The translations under genes were made by a program, and so were the position numbers. This document shows positions 40,517 through 50,738 of a stretch of 64,000 nucleotides of DNA, piece after piece. Source of the stretch: Sinorhizobium numidicum (lineage in GTDB: Bacteria; Pseudomonadota; Alphaproteobacteria; Rhizobiales; Rhizobiaceae). The stretch is taken from contig NZ_CP120369.1 of the NCBI RefSeq assembly GCF_029892045.1, forward strand, positions 62,001 through 126,000. The letters run 5' to 3'. The notes beneath the pieces were generated by a model. It worked only from the letters and a program-made list of their open reading frames with translations. It had not been told where the DNA came from and made no database searches. Numbering within the stretch: position 1 is the first letter of the stretch; each line of letters starts with the position of its first letter.

Positions 40517-42885
40517 TGCTCGGCACAAGTGGCAGGACCGAGAGGTCTGGTGAGATCTATCTACCATACATCGGTCACCTAAGTGACCAGGTTGTACTTC
40601 TCGAAGACGGCTCAATCATGGCCATGGCACATGTCAAAGGTTTGCCCTTTGAACTTGAAGACGTTGCCACCCGCAACGCACGCTGCCGAGCGTTTAATGC
40701 GCTCTTGCGCAACATTGCCGATGATAATGTATCAATATGTGCTCATCTGGTCCGACATAACGATGTGCCGTCGCCCCCGGCACGGCACTTCCATAGCGCG
40801 TTTGCTGGCAGTCTGAGCGAAGCTTATGAGCGGCGCGTGCTGTCCGGAAAACTCTTTCGCAACGATCATTTCCTCACCTTGCTCGTGTTTCCCCGCACTG
40901 CGGTAGGCAAACTCGCGGGCCGGTTCATCAAGCGCAACAATAGAAACGAGAACGATTTAGCAAATCAAACGCGGAACCTGGAAGATCTGTGGCACATCAC
41001 TGGTGCCGCCCTCGATGCCTATGGTCTCCGCCGGCTCGGTATCCGCGAGAAAGATGGCGTCATTTTCTCAGAAATCGCGGAGGCGCTCCGACTGATAATG
41101 ACCTGCCGCGTTACCCCGGTTCCAGTGGTTAGCGGCTCACTGGGCGCTTCGATTTATACCGACCGAGTAATCTGCGGCAAGCGGGCACTAGAGATTCGAA
41201 CCCCCGGAGATAGCTACGTTGGCTCAATGTTTTCATTTCGAGAATATCCGGCAAAGACGCGGCCAGGCATGCTCAATCCGCTATTGTCCGCGAATTTCCC
41301 GCTTGTGTTGAGCCAGAGTTTCTCCTTCCTCACGCGTGCACAGGCTCATGCCAAACTCAGTCTAAAGTCCAATCAAATGACGAGTTCCGGTGACAAGGCC
41401 GTCACCCAAATCAATGAACTCGCCGAGGCCGAGGACGCGTTGGCAAGCAGCGAATTCGTAATGGGCTCGCATCATCTAAGCCTGTGCGTCTATGCCGATG
41501 ATCTCAATAGCCTTGCCGACCGGGCCGCAAGCGCCCGCACGCGATTGACGGATGCGGGCGCCGTTATCGTCCAAGAGGGTATTGGTATGGAGGCGGCTTA
41601 CTGGGCGCAACTACCGGGGAACACCAAGTGGCGCACGCGACCCGGGGCGATCACCTCACGAAATTTCGCGGGTCTTGTCTCACTAGAGAATTTCCCAAGC
41701 GGCACCGATTCGGGCCACTGGGGCAATGCGGTTGCGCGCTTCCGCACCAACGGTGGAACTCCTTTCGATTACCTCCCTCACGAGAATGACGTGGGTATGA
41801 CGGCAATATTCGGACCCGTCGGAAAAGGCAAAACAACGCTCATGACCTTTGTCCTTGCGATGCTCGAGCAGAGCATGGTTGGACGCAATGGTACGATTGT
41901 TTTCTTTGATAAGGACCGCGGTGGTGAATTGCTGGTACGTGCCACGGGAGGCACGTATCTGGCGCTACGCAGAGGCGTTCCCAGCGGCCTGGCGCCTCTA
42001 CGGGGCCTGGACGATACATCGGCCTCCCGGGACTTTCTGCGCGAGTGGGTGACGGCCCTGATCGAGAGCGACGGACGCGGAGCTATTTCGCCGGAAGAGA
42101 ACCGCCGCCTCGAACGCGCTATCGTCCGGCAGCTTTCATTTGAGCCCAGTATGCGTTCACTCGCGGGCCTACGCGAATTCCTGTTACACAGCCCATCCGA
42201 GGGCGCGGGAGCGCGACTGGAGCGGTGGTGCAGAGGAAACGCGCTCGGTTGGGCCTTCGATGGCGAGGCGGATGAAGTAAGGCTGGATGCCTCCATTACC
42301 GGCTTCGACATGACACAGCTCTTAGAGTACGAAGAGGTTTGTGCGCCGGCCGCTGCATACCTCCTGCATCGCGTGGGCGCTGTCGTAGATGGCCGTCGGT
42401 TTGTCATGAGCTGCGACGAGTTTCGGTTTTATCTATTAAACCCCCAATTCGCTGCAGTCATTGACAAGTTCTTGCTCACTGTTCGCAAGAATAACGGCAT
42501 GTTGATACTCGCAACACAGCAGCCTGAGCATGTTCTCGAATCGCCCCTGGGAGCAAGTCTCGTTGCACAATGCATGACGAAAATCTTCTACCCATCACCG
42601 ACAGCGGACCGATCAGCCTACATCGGCGGCTTAAAGTGTACCGAAGGAGAATTTCAGGCCATCCGCGAGCAGATGGCAATCGGCAGCCGCAAATTTCTGC
42701 TTAAGCGCGAGAGCGGAAGCGTTATCTGCGAGTTCGATCTCGGCGAGATGCGCGAATATGTCGCCGTACTGTCGGGGCGGGCCAACACGGTGCGTTTTGT
42801 CGATCAGCTCCGTGACAAATACGGAAATGCCCCTGATGCGTGGATCGACAAGTTCATGGCACGCTACAACGAAGTGCAAGATTGA
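40516..42885 (+). CDS. virB4: VirB4, T4SS ATPase
   Basis: The 789-residue ATPase has Walker A GPVGKGKTT near residue 433 and Walker B MSCDEF near 632, with downstream TQQPE. It is full length for VirB4 and powers pilus biogenesis and substrate transfer at the inner membrane. Its frame is intact. Confidence 0.95.
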   Translation: MLGTSGRTERSGEIYLPYIGHLSDQVVLLEDGSIMAMAHVKGLPFELEDVATRNARCRAFNALLRNIADDNVSICAHLVRHNDVPSPPARHFHSAFAGSLSEAYERRVLSGKLFRNDHFLTLLVFPRTAVGKLAGRFIKRNNRNENDLANQTRNLEDLWHITGAALDAYGLRRLGIREKDGVIFSEIAEALRLIMTCRVTPVPVVSGSLGASIYTDRVICGKRALEIRTPGDSYVGSMFSFREYPAKTRPGMLNPLLSANFPLVLSQSFSFLTRAQAHAKLSLKSNQMTSSGDKAVTQINELAEAEDALASSEFVMGSHHLSLCVYADDLNSLADRAASARTRLTDAGAVIVQEGIGMEAAYWAQLPGNTKWRTRPGAITSRNFAGLVSLENFPSGTDSGHWGNAVARFRTNGGTPFDYLPHENDVGMTAIFGPVGKGKTTLMTFVLAMLEQSMVGRNGTIVFFDKDRGGELLVRATGGTYLALRRGVPSGLAPLRGLDDTSASRDFLREWVTALIESDGRGAISPEENRRLERAIVRQLSFEPSMRSLAGLREFLLHSPSEGAGARLERWCRGNALGWAFDGEADEVRLDASITGFDMTQLLEYEEVCAPAAAYLLHRVGAVVDGRRFVMSCDEFRFYLLNPQFAAVIDKFLLTVRKNNGMLILATQQPEHVLESPLGASLVAQCMTKIFYPSPTADRSAYIGGLKCTEGEFQAIREQMAIGSRKFLLKRESGSVICEFDLGEMREYVAVLSGRANTVRFVDQLRDKYGNAPDAWIDKFMARYNEVQD

Positions 42886-42898
42886 CGGAGGAAGTTTC

Positions 42899-43579
42899 AT
42901 GAAATTCACCCAACTGACAGCAACGACGCTTGCCGCTTGCCTTATTATGCAGGCGCCGGCCCGTGCGCAGTGGGTCGTCACCGACCCCGCAACAAACGTG
43001 AACACGTGGCTGAGTTATGTGAACTCTGGTCTTAGCCTCATCAAGACAGCGGATCTGCTGGAACAGACGATGACGATGGTGGCGATGTTCACGTCGAGCT
43101 TCGCTGTCACAGGGCTGTTGAGCCAGCTCAACCAAGAGAATAAGTACCCATCGACGAATAACCTAAGCGAGCAGATGTTTGACAGTAAGAGACCAGTCTC
43201 ATCCACAGCACGCTCGATCGCCATGGATCGCGATCGCGTAATCGATGGCGGCGACGCACATGCAGAGTTGCTCCGTGAGCAGATCACCGGTGCTGCTAAT
43301 ACCGCGAGTATTGCAGCCGACAATCTCGAGTCGATGGACAAGCGCCTTCGGGAAAATGCCAACACGCTACGTCAGCTGTCGCGTTCACGGAACATTATGC
43401 AGGCTACCGTCACAAACGGGTTGCTTCTCAAACAGATCCACGACGCAATTATCCAGAACAGCCAGGCTACGAGTCTGCTGACGATGGCCACTGCACAGGC
43501 CAGCCTCCACGCCGCAGAGGAGGCCGCAGCCCAGCGACGAGAACGCCAGGAAACCGCGAAGATCTTCTTACGCCCATAG
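42899..43579 (+). CDS. virB5: VirB5, minor pilus component
   Basis: The 226-residue protein starts at MKFTQLTATTLAACLIM after ribosome site ggagg. A cleavable signal ends at ARAQ, followed by a mostly alpha-helical domain. It lies 13 bases after virB4. VirB5 is found at the pilus tip and affects host contact, so it can be host-range relevant. Confidence 0.9.
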   Translation: MKFTQLTATTLAACLIMQAPARAQWVVTDPATNVNTWLSYVNSGLSLIKTADLLEQTMTMVAMFTSSFAVTGLLSQLNQENKYPSTNNLSEQMFDSKRPVSSTARSIAMDRDRVIDGGDAHAELLREQITGAANTASIAADNLESMDKRLRENANTLRQLSRSRNIMQATVTNGLLLKQIHDAIIQNSQATSLLTMATAQASLHAAEEAAAQRRERQETAKIFLRP

Positions 43580-43657
43580 TTGAACGGTGGGCAATGCGGC
43601 TCAGATAGAGTTCAACTCCGCCCAACTGCGGTGGAACGACCCAATCAGGTTGGAGCG

Positions 43658-44545
43658 ATGAAATTCTCGATTTCTGCGCCGTTTACGGCTATACATACGG
43701 TCTTCGATAGTGCCTTTACACTCGCACTGAACTCAGTGCTCGAAAAAATCCAGAGCGCAGTCAATGCGCCTCTGGTGGCGTGCGTCACGCTTTGGATCAT
43801 AGTCCAGGGCATTCTGGTGATGCGCGGCGAAATCGATGCTCGTGCTGGGATCATGAAGATCATCAAAGTGTCGATCGTTGTCTCCCTTGTCTTGGGGCAG
43901 GCGAACTATCATGTTTACGTAGTCTCGTTCTTTGAGGATACAATTCCGGGCTTCGTTCACAAGGTCAGCGGCAGTAATATTCCGCTGATTAATATTCCGC
44001 AAAAGCTTGACATCATGTTTGCTCTAAGCCAGGTCGCCCTTCAGAAGATTGCGTCCGAAATCGGACCAATGAACAGCCAAGACATTCTCGCCTTTGAAGG
44101 CGCACAGTGGGTTTTCTACGGTGCGCTTTGGGTAGCGTTCGAGATCTATGACGCCTGTGGGATTCTTACCAAGGTACTCTTAGCGATCGGGCCGCTGATC
44201 CTGATAGGCTATCTCTTTGATCACACCCGCGACATGGCTTCCAAATGGGTCGGCCAGCTCCTCTCCTACGGGCTGCTGCTTCTCCTGTTGAACATCGTGG
44301 CGACTATAGTCATCGCTACGGAATTAGCGGGTCTCGCAATAATGCTCGCGGTGATCAACAATGCGGGCACGACGGCAGCCAAGATTATCGGGCTTTACGA
44401 ACTCGACATGCTCTTTCTAGCTGGTGACGCCCTGATCGTCGCGCTTCCGGTGATTGCCGGCAATATTGCAGGTGCCTATTGGCCAGGCTCAAATAAATCT
44501 CCCAGCAGCCTCAACCGCCAATTGGCCCAAGTTGCGCGCCGTTAA
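43658..44545 (+). CDS. virB6: VirB6, polytopic inner-membrane channel component
   Basis: Starting at MKFSISAPFTAIHTV the product is 295 residues, the same size as Agrobacterium VirB6, with five or more hydrophobic segments and a central periplasmic loop (residues about 85-160). A longer frame from 43580 has no membrane-protein character. It is needed for channel formation. Confidence 0.92.
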   Translation: MKFSISAPFTAIHTVFDSAFTLALNSVLEKIQSAVNAPLVACVTLWIIVQGILVMRGEIDARAGIMKIIKVSIVVSLVLGQANYHVYVVSFFEDTIPGFVHKVSGSNIPLINIPQKLDIMFALSQVALQKIASEIGPMNSQDILAFEGAQWVFYGALWVAFEIYDACGILTKVLLAIGPLILIGYLFDHTRDMASKWVGQLLSYGLLLLLLNIVATIVIATELAGLAIMLAVINNAGTTAAKIIGLYELDMLFLAGDALIVALPVIAGNIAGAYWPGSNKSPSSLNRQLAQVARR

Positions 44546-44578
44546 ACGCAATGATAACGAAACTAGTAGGTTGACTGC

Positions 44579-44746
44579 ATGAAGTATTGTTCTTTGGTTT
44601 TATTCCTCGCTTTGGCCGCTTGCAAGACAAGTGATACACTGGCGACCTGCAAGGGTGCTGCGTTTCAGCTGAATGTGGAGCGATGGCAACCCACGGCATC
44701 GGATCTTCAGTTCGAATGTGCGGGAGAACCTAATGAAGGGCGCTGA
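44579..44746 (+). CDS. virB7: VirB7, outer-membrane lipoprotein
   Basis: A 55-residue lipoprotein: MKYCSLVLFLALAAC gives a lipobox (LAAC) with Cys15 as the lipidated residue. A second cysteine at position 24 (ATCKG) forms the disulfide with VirB9 in Agrobacterium. The segment NVERWQPTASDLQ is a close family match. It overlaps virB8 by 14 bases. Confidence 0.92.
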   Translation: MKYCSLVLFLALAACKTSDTLATCKGAAFQLNVERWQPTASDLQFECAGEPNEGR

Positions 44747-45446
44747 ACATGCTCTCCTGGTGGAGCGAGAAGCGCTTTCCGCGCACTACAGGGAAGTAGA
44801 GGCGTTCCAAACGTCACGTGCGAAGTCGGCGCGGCGTCTTTCCAAGATTCTTGTGGTCATTGCGGCGGCCGCAGTTCTTGGAAATATCGCGCAAGCCTTC
44901 ACTATCGCCACTATGGTTCCGCTCGCCAAGCTCGTGCCTGTGTATCTCTGGGTACGAGCGGATGGAACCGTTGACAGCGAAGTATCCGTGTCTCGACTGC
45001 CCGCAACGCAAGAGCAGGCCGTTATCAACGCTTCACTCTGGCAATATGTCCGTCTGCGTGAGGGCTATACAGCGGACACAGCTCAATACGCCTATGATCT
45101 CGTATCGAGTTTCAGCGCACCATCTGTGCGCCAGGAATATCAGCAATTCTTCAATTACCCTAATCCGACGTCGCCACAGGTCACAATCGGTGAGGGGGGG
45201 AGACTAGATGTCGAGCACTTCTCCTCAAGTGATATTGCGCCGGGCGTCCAGCAGATTCGCTACAAACGAACGCTCATCATGGATGGCCAGAGGCCGGTCG
45301 TGAGTACTTGGACCGCAACCATCCGTTATGAAAAGGTGACAAGCCTGTCCGGTGAATCGAGACTGTCCAATCCAGGGGGGCTGACTGTTACCTCCTACCA
45401 GGCCGCGGAAGATACCGTATCGAACGAGGGGCTTAGCGAGCCATGA
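44733..45446 (+). CDS. virB8: VirB8, T4SS assembly factor
   Basis: The 237-residue bitopic protein has a cytoplasmic N-terminus, one membrane helix (about residues 36-60) and a periplasmic NTF2-like domain. Length matches Agrobacterium VirB8. The ATG at 44733 lies inside the end of virB7. It ends in an ATGA overlap with virB9. Confidence 0.93.
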   Translation: MKGAEHALLVEREALSAHYREVEAFQTSRAKSARRLSKILVVIAAAAVLGNIAQAFTIATMVPLAKLVPVYLWVRADGTVDSEVSVSRLPATQEQAVINASLWQYVRLREGYTADTAQYAYDLVSSFSAPSVRQEYQQFFNYPNPTSPQVTIGEGGRLDVEHFSSSDIAPGVQQIRYKRTLIMDGQRPVVSTWTATIRYEKVTSLSGESRLSNPGGLTVTSYQAAEDTVSNEGLSEP

Positions 45447-46324
45447 CAACAAGGACCTTTTTCACAATAATCTGTTTGCTTTCCTTGGCGGCAAGCGCGC
45501 ATGCGGAAGACACCCCTGCAGCCGGCAAACTAGATCCGCGCATGCGCTATCTGGCCTACAATCCCGACCAAGTGGTCCGCCTGTCGACCGCTGTCGGGGC
45601 CACTTTAGTTGTTACATTCGGTGCCAACGAGACCGTAACAGCTGTCGCCGTTTCTAATAGCAAAGATCTGGCAGCCCTTCCTCGCGGCCACTATCTCTTT
45701 TTCAAGGCAAGCCAAGCCCTCCCGCCGCAACCTGTCGTCGTGCTGACCGCGAGCGAGGCAGGTACCCGACGATATGTCTTCAGTATCTCCACCAAGACCA
45801 TGTCTCGGCTCAACAAAGAGCAGCCTGACCTCTATTACAGTGTACAATTCGTCTATCCTGCCGACGAAGCTGCTGCTCGGCAGAAGGAAGTAGAAAGGTT
45901 GTCGGTCGTCGATCGACTCCGAGCGAAGACGCAGTATCAACAGAGGGCTCAGGATTTATTGGATCAGCCGGCCGGAATCGCCGATCCCGGATACAACAAT
46001 CTCCATTACGTCGCACAGGGCGACCGTTCGCTCACGCCGTTGGAGGTTTTTGATAATGGAGTCAGTACTGTATTCCGTTTTCCAGGTAATGTGCGCATTC
46101 CCTCCATCTACATGATCAATCCGGACGGCAAGGAAGCCGCCGCCAATTATTCGGTCAAAGGAGACTATGTCGAGGTTTCTGCAGTTGCCCGTGAATGGCG
46201 TCTGAGAGATGGCCGTACAGTATTAGGCATTTGGAATAGCGCATACGACCCCATTGGACGAAAGCCGGGCACCGGTACAGTGAGACATGATGTGTGGCGC
46301 GTTCTGAAGGGGGCAAGTCGATGA
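45443..46324 (+). CDS. virB9: VirB9, outer-membrane core component
   Basis: The 293-residue protein has a signal peptide ([17 protein letters not shown]). The N-terminal domain contains [17 protein letters not shown], and the C-terminal beta domain includes [13 protein letters not shown]. It forms the core ring with VirB7 and VirB10. It overlaps virB8 and virB10 by four bases each. Confidence 0.94.
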   Translation: MTTRTFFTIICLLSLAASAHAEDTPAAGKLDPRMRYLAYNPDQVVRLSTAVGATLVVTFGANETVTAVAVSNSKDLAALPRGHYLFFKASQALPPQPVVVLTASEAGTRRYVFSISTKTMSRLNKEQPDLYYSVQFVYPADEAAARQKEVERLSVVDRLRAKTQYQQRAQDLLDQPAGIADPGYNNLHYVAQGDRSLTPLEVFDNGVSTVFRFPGNVRIPSIYMINPDGKEAAANYSVKGDYVEVSAVAREWRLRDGRTVLGIWNSAYDPIGRKPGTGTVRHDVWRVLKGASR

Positions 46325-47445
46325 ACGACGCCGATCCACAAACCCGGCACGACGTAGATGCAGCCGGATCCCTGGTCTCTGAGCCAACTCGCCGGCGCCT
46401 TTCGGGACCGCTGAAGTTGATGATTGCAAGCGTTATTGTGGCATCATCACTATCCCTAATCTGGGTTAGCGGACTCTCAAAGAGAGAAGTGGAATCCCCT
46501 GCGCCCCAAACAACAGTTCTCACCAACACCGAGCCCTTTCGTCCGGCACCGATTGAGGATGCTCCTGATCGTTCAGCACCCCCGCCGGCTGAGCAGCCGG
46601 CAGTTCCTCCGCCAGCACAGAGCTCCTCGGAAGCAACTGATCCGCAGGCCGAGCAATCGCCTATTTTTGCCTATGAAAGTGGTGAGCAACCCGCGGACAT
46701 CGGTCACACTCGCGAAGACAAAGAGGATTCCACCTTGGAAAAGTATGCCTCTATGCTCGCGGACGAAGCTTCAGTCGATAATGACCTATCAAAGCGGATG
46801 AAAGCAGGTGTGCAGGAGCCAAGCCGGGCCACACTCTTGCCGCACCCTGACTTCATGATTACGCAAGGAACGATCATTCCCTGCATTTTACAAACAGCGA
46901 TCGATACAAGTTTACCCGGCTATGTAAAGTGCGTCCTACCCCAAGACGTCCGTGGGGCGACGAACAACGTCGTGCTTCTAGATCGCGGAACAACCGTCAT
47001 CGGCGAGATTCAGCAGGGTCTCCAGCAGGGCGATGCGCGCGTCTTTGTGATCTGGAACCGGGCCGAAACACCGAATCATGCCGTGGTGTCGCTCGTGTCA
47101 CCGGGCGCTGATGAACTCGGCCGCTCCGGCATGCCTGGCACGGTGGACAATCACTTCTGGCAACGTTTCGGAGGGGCAATGCTCTTGAGCGTCGTCCAAG
47201 GTGCGTTCCAGACCGCCAGTCAACACACAGAAAGCTCCGGCGGACCTAACCTCAACAGCTTTCAAAACAATGGGGCACAAGCCGCCGACACGGCGCTTAA
47301 AGCAACGATCAACATTCCGCCAACCCTGAAGAAGAACCAGGGGGACGCAGTGTCAATATTCGTGGCTCGGGATCTTGATTTCTCAGATATATACGAGCTT
47401 CGCACGACCAATGCGACAACGAGAGCGCGCAATCGACGGCCCTAG
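46321..47445 (+). CDS. virB10: VirB10, core complex spanning both membranes
   Basis: The 374-residue protein has a cytoplasmic start, one membrane helix ([17 protein letters not shown]), a proline-rich periplasmic stretch ([15 protein letters not shown]), and the TrbI/VirB10 beta-barrel domain from about residue 180 ([17 protein letters not shown]). It senses ATP energy from VirB11 and VirD4 and gates the outer pore. The frame is intact. Confidence 0.94.
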   Translation: MNDADPQTRHDVDAAGSLVSEPTRRRLSGPLKLMIASVIVASSLSLIWVSGLSKREVESPAPQTTVLTNTEPFRPAPIEDAPDRSAPPPAEQPAVPPPAQSSSEATDPQAEQSPIFAYESGEQPADIGHTREDKEDSTLEKYASMLADEASVDNDLSKRMKAGVQEPSRATLLPHPDFMITQGTIIPCILQTAIDTSLPGYVKCVLPQDVRGATNNVVLLDRGTTVIGEIQQGLQQGDARVFVIWNRAETPNHAVVSLVSPGADELGRSGMPGTVDNHFWQRFGGAMLLSVVQGAFQTASQHTESSGGPNLNSFQNNGAQAADTALKATINIPPTLKKNQGDAVSIFVARDLDFSDIYELRTTNATTRARNRRP

Positions 47446-47483
47446 CCCAAGCAGTCCAACGACAATGAAGATTGGAGACTTGA

Positions 47484-48524
47484 ATGCAAGCGGAGGCACA
47501 TACCCAATTGCGTTTCCTCCTCAAACCTGTTTTGAAATGGCTTGAGGACCCCAGGACCGAAGAGGTCGCGATTAATAGACCTGGGCAGGCTTTCGTCCGC
47601 CAGGCTGGCGCGTATACGAAATATCCTTCACCTCTCACCTACGACGATCTCGAAGATATCGCGATCTTGGCGGGAGCGCTACGAAAGCAAGATGTTGGAC
47701 CGCGAAGCCCTCTCTGCGCCACCGAGTTGCCGGACGGAGAGCGGCTACAGATTTGTTTACCGCCCGCAGTGCCGTCAGGTACAGTCAGCCTGACAATCCG
47801 GCGCCCATCCTCTCGCGTTTCGGAACTCAAGGAAGTCTCATCTCGCTATGACGCTTCACGCTGGAATCAATGGCGGTTGCGCAAGGAGCGCCAAGGTCAA
47901 CAGGATGAACAGATCCTTGAGCACTACGCCCGCGGCAATTTGGAAGAATTCCTGCACGCGTGCGTGACTGGGCGGCTGACGATACTGCTTTGCGGCCACA
48001 CGGGTAGCGGCAAGACGACGATGAGCAAGACTTTGATCAACGCCATTCCGCCGCAGGAAAGGCTGATCACTATTGAAGACACGCTCGAGCTCGTAATTCC
48101 GCATGAGAATCATGTCAGGCTACTTTATTCGAAGGATGGGGCAGGTTTAGGTGGCGTAACCGCGGAGCAACTTCTACAAGCTAGTCTTCGCATGCGGCCG
48201 GACCGAATACTGCTCGGCGAGATGCGCGACGATGCCGCTTGGGCATATCTCAGCGAAGTTGTTTCTGGCCATCCAGGATCAATCTCCACTATTCACGGGG
48301 CCGATCCCGTCCAAGGCTTCAAGAAGCTCTTTTCGCTCGTCAAGAGCAGCCCGCAAGGAGCTGCCATAGAAGACCTCACGCTGATTGATATGCTGTCGGC
48401 GGCCATCGATGTCATTGTGCCGTTTCGAAGCTATGGTGACGTCTATGAAGTTGGCGAGATTTGGCTGGCCGCTGACGCGCGCCGACGCGGAGAGACAGTG
48501 GCTGGTCTTCTGAACCAGCATTAG
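47484..48524 (+). CDS. virB11: VirB11, T4SS hexameric ATPase
   Basis: The 346-residue ATPase has Walker A GHTGSGKTT, an Asp box TIEDTLEL, Walker B ILLGEMRDD and a His box GHPGSISTIHG. It closes the virB operon 38 bases after virB10. It drives pilus assembly and substrate movement. Confidence 0.95.
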   Translation: MQAEAHTQLRFLLKPVLKWLEDPRTEEVAINRPGQAFVRQAGAYTKYPSPLTYDDLEDIAILAGALRKQDVGPRSPLCATELPDGERLQICLPPAVPSGTVSLTIRRPSSRVSELKEVSSRYDASRWNQWRLRKERQGQQDEQILEHYARGNLEEFLHACVTGRLTILLCGHTGSGKTTMSKTLINAIPPQERLITIEDTLELVIPHENHVRLLYSKDGAGLGGVTAEQLLQASLRMRPDRILLGEMRDDAAWAYLSEVVSGHPGSISTIHGADPVQGFKKLFSLVKSSPQGAAIEDLTLIDMLSAAIDVIVPFRSYGDVYEVGEIWLAADARRRGETVAGLLNQH

Positions 48525-49017
48525 GTTCATTCTACAACAGCCTCGATCCCATCCTACTCAGCACTGATTTTGAAGAGCCGTCTCCCTGCGCGATCTACTA
48601 TCGTAGTTCAGGTTATTGCGGGCGATTTGGTCATCCGAGCCCCTCGCGGTGGCGATGAAGATCATGTGGTGGGGTAACGCTTCGCGGCACGGATACGATA
48701 GCGACCATCTGATGCCCGGCGCTTCCGCCACCCAACAGATCGTCATTGAACGCACCGCATTCGCCGGAAGCCATTCGTTTTGTGGCCATGGCTGGTTCGC
48801 CCAGCATGTTGTAACTGCTCCTATCGGCTGGCGGTATATTTCGGATGGGCTCCAGAAGTCCACACCGAGCGGTGCTCATCGATGAAGGAAATCATCGTTT
48901 CATCCACTTTGGGCTTCTTCACCATTCACAGCCTCGGCTGCTGTCGAGGGGCACCGCGGACCATCGTCAGCAGCGCGACGAGAAGGTTTATTTTTCGGGC
49001 CGTAAAACGCATGGAAA
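48525..49017. other. intergenic region between virB11 and the nod box
   Basis: Short frames on both strands show no recognisable family. No terminator was identified with confidence. Confidence 0.35.
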
Positions 49018-49066
49018 CATCCATAGCGTAGATGATCGTTATCCAAACAATCAACTTTACCAATCT
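49018..49066 (+). promoter_or_regulatory. nod box upstream of virG
   Basis: From cATCCAtagcgtaGATG at 49018 to ccaaacAATCaactTTACCAATC ending 49065, the site matches the nod box consensus over its whole 49 bases with about one deviation (aac for att in the 3' part). It points rightwards, towards virG 529 bases downstream. It is as good as the nodA nod box. It places T4SS control under NodD. Confidence 0.9.
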
Positions 49067-49594
49067 TGCTGCGTCCTATTAGAGAGCGCCGAAGGTAACG
49101 AAATCAAGGCGCGGCAAGAGAAGCTTTTCAGGAGGGATGGGCTCGGATTTCGATCGTGTCGCCGCTTACAGAGCTCGAGCGTCCACTTAGCGTCAGGACT
49201 GGACGTGCCCGTCGACGTGCCTGTCGCTTTCGATGGTGGTTGCGTGAATGCGACAACGAGCTGGAGCTCATGTACTGCCTGACCTCGACCGTTTTCTCAC
49301 GTTCGGTGTGGTCGGGCGTCAAGGAGGTCGTCGCCTATGACGGGAACCTCGTGACCGCGGGGGAGGGCGAGACCTTCACCTTCGTCTTTGCCCACGAAGG
49401 AAAGGGCTTCGCGCGACAGAATGCGCGCGCCGTGACCCGAAGTGTCTCGACGAAAAAGCGCCTGCCGGCAGGTTCCGAACTCTACCGGTGTGTTCCTACG
49501 AAGTGCCCGACAATCGGAACTAGACCCGAAAGCAATCGGAGACGATCGATTGACTAGAGATTTGCCAGCCTGGTTCAAGTTGAAAGGTGAGCCA
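49067..49594. other. long leader between nod box and virG
   Basis: Frames here (for example 49156-49557) show no family pattern. The region would be an untranslated leader of about 500 bases if transcription starts at the nod box. No vir box with fewer than three mismatches was seen. Confidence 0.4.
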
Positions 49595-50299
49595 TTGAAA
49601 CACGTTCTTGTCATCGATGACGATGTCGCCATGCGGCACCTCATCGTCGAGTATCTGATGATGCATGCCTTTAAGGTGACCGCAGTAAGCGATAGTGGGC
49701 AGCTCAATCGCGTGCTCTCGTGTGAGCCGGTCGATCTCGTGGTTCTTGATCTTAATTTGGGTCGCGAAGATGGACTGGACATCGTCCGCAATTTGACGAG
49801 AAAATCGGATATTCCCATCATTATCATCAGCGGGGACCGTCTTGAGGAGGCCGAAAAAGTTCTTGCACTGGAGCTCGGAGCAACTGATTTCGTTCCTAAG
49901 CCTTTTGGAATGCGAGAATTCTTGGCCCGCATTCGAGTAGCGTTGCGGCAGCGGCCCATCATCCCACGGGCAAAAGATCGGCGTTCATTTTATTTTGCCG
50001 GTTGGACGCTTAATCTAAAGCAACGCCGACTGATCTCTGAACAGAGCGGCGAACTCAAGCTGACCGCAGGTGAGTTCAATCTCTTAGTCGCCTTCTTGGA
50101 AAAACCACGCGACGTTTTATCCAGAGAACAGCTTCTGCTTGCGAGCCGAGTACGTGGAGAAGAGGTTTATGACCGAAGTGTTGACGTCCTCATCTTGCGC
50201 TTGCGCCGGAAGCTTGAGGCGGATCCGGCCAACCCTCGTCTGATCAAAACGTGCCGGGGTGCAGGCTATTTCTTCGACGCTGATGTGCATATTCACTAG
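49595..50299 (+). CDS. virG: VirG, response regulator of vir genes
   Basis: Starting at TTG 49595 (ribosome site aaaggtga) the product is 234 residues, beginning LKHVLVIDDDVAMRHLI as in Agrobacterium VirG. The receiver domain has the acidic pair, phospho-acceptor Asp in VVLDLNLGREDG, Ser/Thr in IIISGD and Lys in VPKPFG. The OmpR-type DNA-binding domain ends with SVDVLILRLRRKLEADPANP. It should bind vir boxes before virB1 and the effector genes. The frame extends upstream to 49442, but only the short form matches the family. Confidence 0.93.
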   Translation: MKHVLVIDDDVAMRHLIVEYLMMHAFKVTAVSDSGQLNRVLSCEPVDLVVLDLNLGREDGLDIVRNLTRKSDIPIIIISGDRLEEAEKVLALELGATDFVPKPFGMREFLARIRVALRQRPIIPRAKDRRSFYFAGWTLNLKQRRLISEQSGELKLTAGEFNLLVAFLEKPRDVLSREQLLLASRVRGEEVYDRSVDVLILRLRRKLEADPANPRLIKTCRGAGYFFDADVHIH

Positions 50300-50738
50300 G
50301 GGGCACATTGGCCGCCTGAGTAGTCCTTACACCGTCGGCGGCATGATGTCCGCGAGCCGCTGCCGGGCCGTGCGGTCACGCGAGACGGGCGTGTCGGTGT
50401 TTCTAGGTTAGTGCCTGTCCATAAACGCCTGTTTTCCTCGGTTTTTTAGAGTGTTTTGCCCGCTGTAGCGTGTTTTTGCGGGACGCGTGATGACACAGGC
50501 TTGCAGGTTGTGGTCGAAGGGCAGTTTGGCGGCAATACGGTCGTGAGGTATCGGCCGGCGCTCGTGGCGTGCTCCTGAACGCGGCGCGATGACCAGCGTC
50601 ATGTCGGCCTGGTCCGCTCCTGCCGATGGTCAGATTGAGCTTATTAGCGCCGTCAGCGCCCACCTTGTCGTTTCGTTCTGTCGCATCCGCGGGAAGCGCT
50701 CAGCTGCCCCCTCAGTCGCGCTTTGCGGAGTATGCTCG
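50300..50738. other. intergenic region between virG and virD4 (convergent genes)
   Basis: Basic frames on both strands without a recognisable family. This lies between the 3' ends of virG and virD4 and may hold a decayed insertion sequence. Confidence 0.35.

Noticed and set aside
48558..48885. Overlapping frames on both strands after virB11
   Set aside because: No family resemblance and no ribosome site could be found for either.
49156..49557. 133-codon plus-strand frame between the nod box and virG
   Set aside because: No ribosome site, Arg-rich, no motif; more likely leader DNA.
49575..49592. ttcaagttgaaag just before virG as a vir box
   Set aside because: It resembles the palindrome but has one extra base in the centre and would overlap the ribosome site.
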